This document shows, one piece after another, positions 62,257 through 64,000 of a DNA stretch of 64,000 bases. Both the position numbers and the translations under genes were made by a program. A model generated the notes under the pieces. That model was not told where the DNA came from. It worked only from the letters and a program-made list of their open reading frames with translations, and made no database searches. Every line of letters begins with the position of its first letter. The first letter of the stretch is position 1. Source of the stretch: CAZAMP01 sp964486455 (GTDB taxonomy: Bacteria > Eisenbacteria > RBG-16-71-46 > CAZAMP01); NCBI GenBank assembly GCA_964486455.1, contig CAZAMP010000008.1, forward strand, positions 40,607 to 104,606, in the 5' to 3' direction.

Positions 62257-63678
62257 GTGACCATACGGATCACCGACAGCGCGACCGGAAAGAAACGGGA
62301 TTTCGTGCCCGTTGTCGAAGGCAAGGTCGGAATGTACGTGTGCGGGATGACGGTCCAGGATCGCCCGCACGTCGGTCACATGCGCGCCGCGATCGTCGGT
62401 GACGCGATCCGCCGCTTCCTGATCTATCGCGGCTATGAAGTGACCTTCCTCACCAACTTCACCGACATCGACGACAAGATCATCGCGCGCGCGCAAGAGG
62501 AAGGTGTGGACTATTCGGTCGTCGCCGAGCGAAACATTCAGGCCTATTTCGACGTCGCGGACAAGCTCAACATTATGCGGGCAACGATCTATCCCAAAGC
62601 TACCGAACACATCCCCGAGATCGTCGCGATGATCGAGCGGCTTGTCGATCGTGGACTTGCCTACGCGAAGGGCGGAGACGTCTATTACCGTGTCACCGGT
62701 TTTGTCGGATACGGAAAGCTCTCCGGCCGCCGGATCGACGAGCTTCAGGCCGGCGCGCGGATCGAGGTGGGTGAGGAGAAGGAAGACCCCCTCGACTTCA
62801 CGCTATGGAAGGCGGCGAAGCCCGGGGAGCCCGCCTGGGAGAGCCCCTGGGGAAACGGGCGTCCGGGATGGCACATCGAGTGCTCGGCGATGAGCACGCG
62901 CTACCTCGGCGAGAACTTCGACATCCATGGCGGCGGGATGGATCTCATCTTCCCGCACCACGAAAACGAGATCGCGCAGTCAGAGGGCGCGACCGGCAAG
63001 CCATTCGCGAACTTCTGGGTTCACAACGGCATGGTCAATCTCACGGGCGAGAAGATGTCGAAGTCCACCCACCACTTCTCTCTGGCGGAGGATGTCCTGG
63101 CGGCCTTCCCGCCGCCCGTTGTGCGCTTCTATTTGCTGTCGACCCACTACCGGAGCCCGATCGAATTCAGCGAGGAACGCCTACGCGAAGCGGAGCACGC
63201 TTACGGTCGCATGGCCAAGGCGTTGCGGGAGGCTGAGCGTCTGCGTGGCGGACTGGGATCGGCGCCCGATCTCGGAGCGGGAGCGCTCAAGGATGCCGTG
63301 GATCGGCTGACCGCCATGTTCGCCGACGCGATGGATGACGACTTCAACACCGCCAAGGCGATGGGCCATCTGTTCGAAATGGCCAGAGAGGTCAACAAGT
63401 CCGTGGAATCGGTTGCGCGGGGCGATGGAGCCGCGGGCGAAGCCGTTGCCGCCGCCGATCGGCTTCGGGAGCTGAGCAGCATCGTCGGCCTCGTCTGGGC
63501 GGATACCGATGCGGAAGCCGGTGTGCCTGCGGATGTTCAGGCGCTCTTCGACGAGCGAGAAGCCGCCCGAGCGGCGAAGGACTGGGCCCGCGCCGATGAG
63601 CTCCGCGACGAGATCGCCTCTCATGATTTCGCCGTGGAGGATCGGCCGGACGGCTCGAGACTCGTTCGCGCGTCGTGA
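62257..63678 (+). CDS. cysS: Cysteinyl-tRNA synthetase
   Basis: 473 residues. VGMYVCGMTVQDRPHVGHMR (zinc-ligand Cys and HIGH-like PHVGH), NFTDIDDKIIARA, GWHIECSAMS, FDIHGGGMDLIFPHHENEIA (His/Glu zinc ligands), KMSKS in GEKMSKSTH, and a C-terminal DALR/anticodon region (DDDFNTAKAMGHLF, ARADELRDEIA). GTG start at 62257 with GGAGGCG upstream. No T-box is visible in the leader. Confidence 0.97.
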   Translation: MTIRITDSATGKKRDFVPVVEGKVGMYVCGMTVQDRPHVGHMRAAIVGDAIRRFLIYRGYEVTFLTNFTDIDDKIIARAQEEGVDYSVVAERNIQAYFDVADKLNIMRATIYPKATEHIPEIVAMIERLVDRGLAYAKGGDVYYRVTGFVGYGKLSGRRIDELQAGARIEVGEEKEDPLDFTLWKAAKPGEPAWESPWGNGRPGWHIECSAMSTRYLGENFDIHGGGMDLIFPHHENEIAQSEGATGKPFANFWVHNGMVNLTGEKMSKSTHHFSLAEDVLAAFPPPVVRFYLLSTHYRSPIEFSEERLREAEHAYGRMAKALREAERLRGGLGSAPDLGAGALKDAVDRLTAMFADAMDDDFNTAKAMGHLFEMAREVNKSVESVARGDGAAGEAVAAADRLRELSSIVGLVWADTDAEAGVPADVQALFDEREAARAAKDWARADELRDEIASHDFAVEDRPDGSRLVRAS

Positions 63679-63684
63679 TTTGTT

Positions 63685-63714
63685 TTGACACCGCCACAAG
63701 GCCTAGCCTATAGT
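63685..63714 (+). promoter_or_regulatory. Promoter of the tRNA-Thr/Tyr/Gly cluster
   Basis: TTGACA (63685-63690, perfect), an 18-bp spacer, TATAGT (63709-63714, five of six), 39 bp before tRNA-Thr. Confidence 0.8.
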
Positions 63715-63753
63715 TTGCTGCTCCAAAAACTAGGCTTTCTTGTGTCTACGAAG

Positions 63754-63829
63754 GCTGGCGTAGCTCAATTGGTAGAGCTCCTCATTTGTAATGAGGGGGT
63801 TAGGGGTTCGATTCCCTTCGCCAGCTCCA
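63754..63829 (+). tRNA. tRNA-Thr (anticodon TGT)
   Basis: GCTGGCG (63754-63760) pairs with CGCCAGC (63819-63825), discriminator T, encoded CCA (63827-63829). Anticodon stem CCTCA/TGAGG with loop TTTGTAA; anticodon TGT at 63787-63789. T-arm contains GGTTCGATTCC. Confidence 0.97.
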
Positions 63830-63849
63830 AGAGAGGTTGAAGTTCCTGG

Positions 63850-63934
63850 GGGGAGGTTCCCGAGCGGTCAAAGGGAGCAGACTGTAAATCTGCCGGCGAA
63901 GCCTTCGGAGGTTCGAATCCTCCCCTCCCCACCA
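63850..63934 (+). tRNA. tRNA-Tyr (anticodon GTA)
   Basis: Class II tRNA with a long variable arm (around CGGCGAAGCCTTCG). Acceptor GGGGAGG (63850-63856) with CCTCCCC (63924-63930), discriminator A, encoded CCA (63932-63934). Anticodon loop CTGTAAA with GTA, T-arm GGAGG-TTCGAAT-CCTCC. Confidence 0.97.
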
Positions 63935-63946
63935 TTGTTCGCTTGA

Positions 63947-64000
63947 GCGGGAGTAGCTCAGTTGGCTAGAGCATCAGCCTTCCAAGCTGAGGGTCGCGGG
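63947..64000 (+). tRNA. tRNA-Gly (anticodon TCC), cut by the window end
   Basis: GCGGGAG acceptor 5' strand, D-arm TAGCTCAGTTGGCTAGAGC, anticodon stem TCAGC/GCTGA with loop CTTCCAA (TCC), then the sequence ends. Thr-Tyr-Gly ahead of tuf is a classic bacterial order, so an EF-Tu gene may follow. Confidence 0.93.

Overview
This 64-kb window is a gene-dense, G+C-rich bacterial chromosome segment made almost entirely of housekeeping operons. I see no IS element, prophage, CRISPR array or rRNA. The envelope is diderm: a TonB-type protein, SurA/PpiD-like periplasmic foldases, two lipobox-bearing lipoproteins, a predicted outer-membrane beta-barrel protein, TatA and TatC, and a System I (Ccm) cytochrome c pathway. 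DAP-type lysine/peptidoglycan precursor synthesis by the succinylase route, SelA, a CIRCE-like site before groESL and a CXXXY-type CcmE are also present. No gene gives a species name. The mix suits an uncultured lineage of the FCB group or a neighbour (Gemmatimonadota-, Latescibacterota-, Krumholzibacteriota- or Eisenbacteria-like), but that is inference.

Layout. 1-6.8 kb (+): end of a UbiA-type prenyltransferase, ispE, tRNA-Gln, prs, then the rplY-pth-rpsF-rpsR-rplI translation cluster running into a PpiC lipoprotein and a BFN-domain protein. 7.0-7.7 kb (-): TonB-C protein. 7.8-19.1 kb (+): divergent EF-G, selA, a large degenerate P-loop/TM/SPOR protein, smc, tatC, coaX. 19.2-21.2 kb: CIRCE-like site, groES, groEL, terminator. 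21.3-24.6 kb: unknown lipoprotein and beta-barrel pair. 24.7-31.0 kb: a tightly overlapping operon, folB-folK-dNK-panB-panC-glmU(N)-HIT-LytR_C-tatA-thiI. 31.4-33.2 kb (-): PpiD-like foldase. 33.4-38.8 kb (+): trkA, trkH and two CNNM/CorC paralogs. 38.8-39.9 kb (-): Mrp/ApbC. 40.2-54.4 kb (+): small membrane protein, dnaE, PHP phosphoesterase, ccmE-F-(CcmI-like)-(Ig-like membrane protein)-A-B-C-D, then dapE-dapC-dapD. 54.5-56.4 kb (-): DUF1460-like protein and a threonine-synthase-like enzyme. 56.5-60.1 kb (+): secreted unknown, MBL-fold hydrolase, nadE. 60.1-60.5 kb: a BNR/WD40-protein remnant and a perfect palindrome. 60.5-61.9 kb (-): MoaD-MoeB-rhodanese fusion. 62.2-64.0 kb (+): cysS and a tRNA-Thr/Tyr/Gly cluster running off the end (tuf is the usual next gene).

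The most unusual items are: (i) the 815-residue CpsD/ParA-like protein with degraded Walker motifs, a long acidic linker, one TM and a SPOR domain, directly before smc; (ii) a Ccm operon with CXXXY CcmE, no ccmG/ccmH in the cluster, and two membrane proteins sharing a CcmI-like coiled-coil tail; (iii) three neighbouring ribosomal proteins (L25, S6, L9) each with its own acidic low-complexity tail; (iv) a HIT protein that has lost two of its triad histidines; (v) a divergent EF-G beside selA; (vi) a decayed BNR-protein C-terminus after nadE. Many starts are TTG or GTG and several annotated starts rest on ribosome-binding-site spacing.
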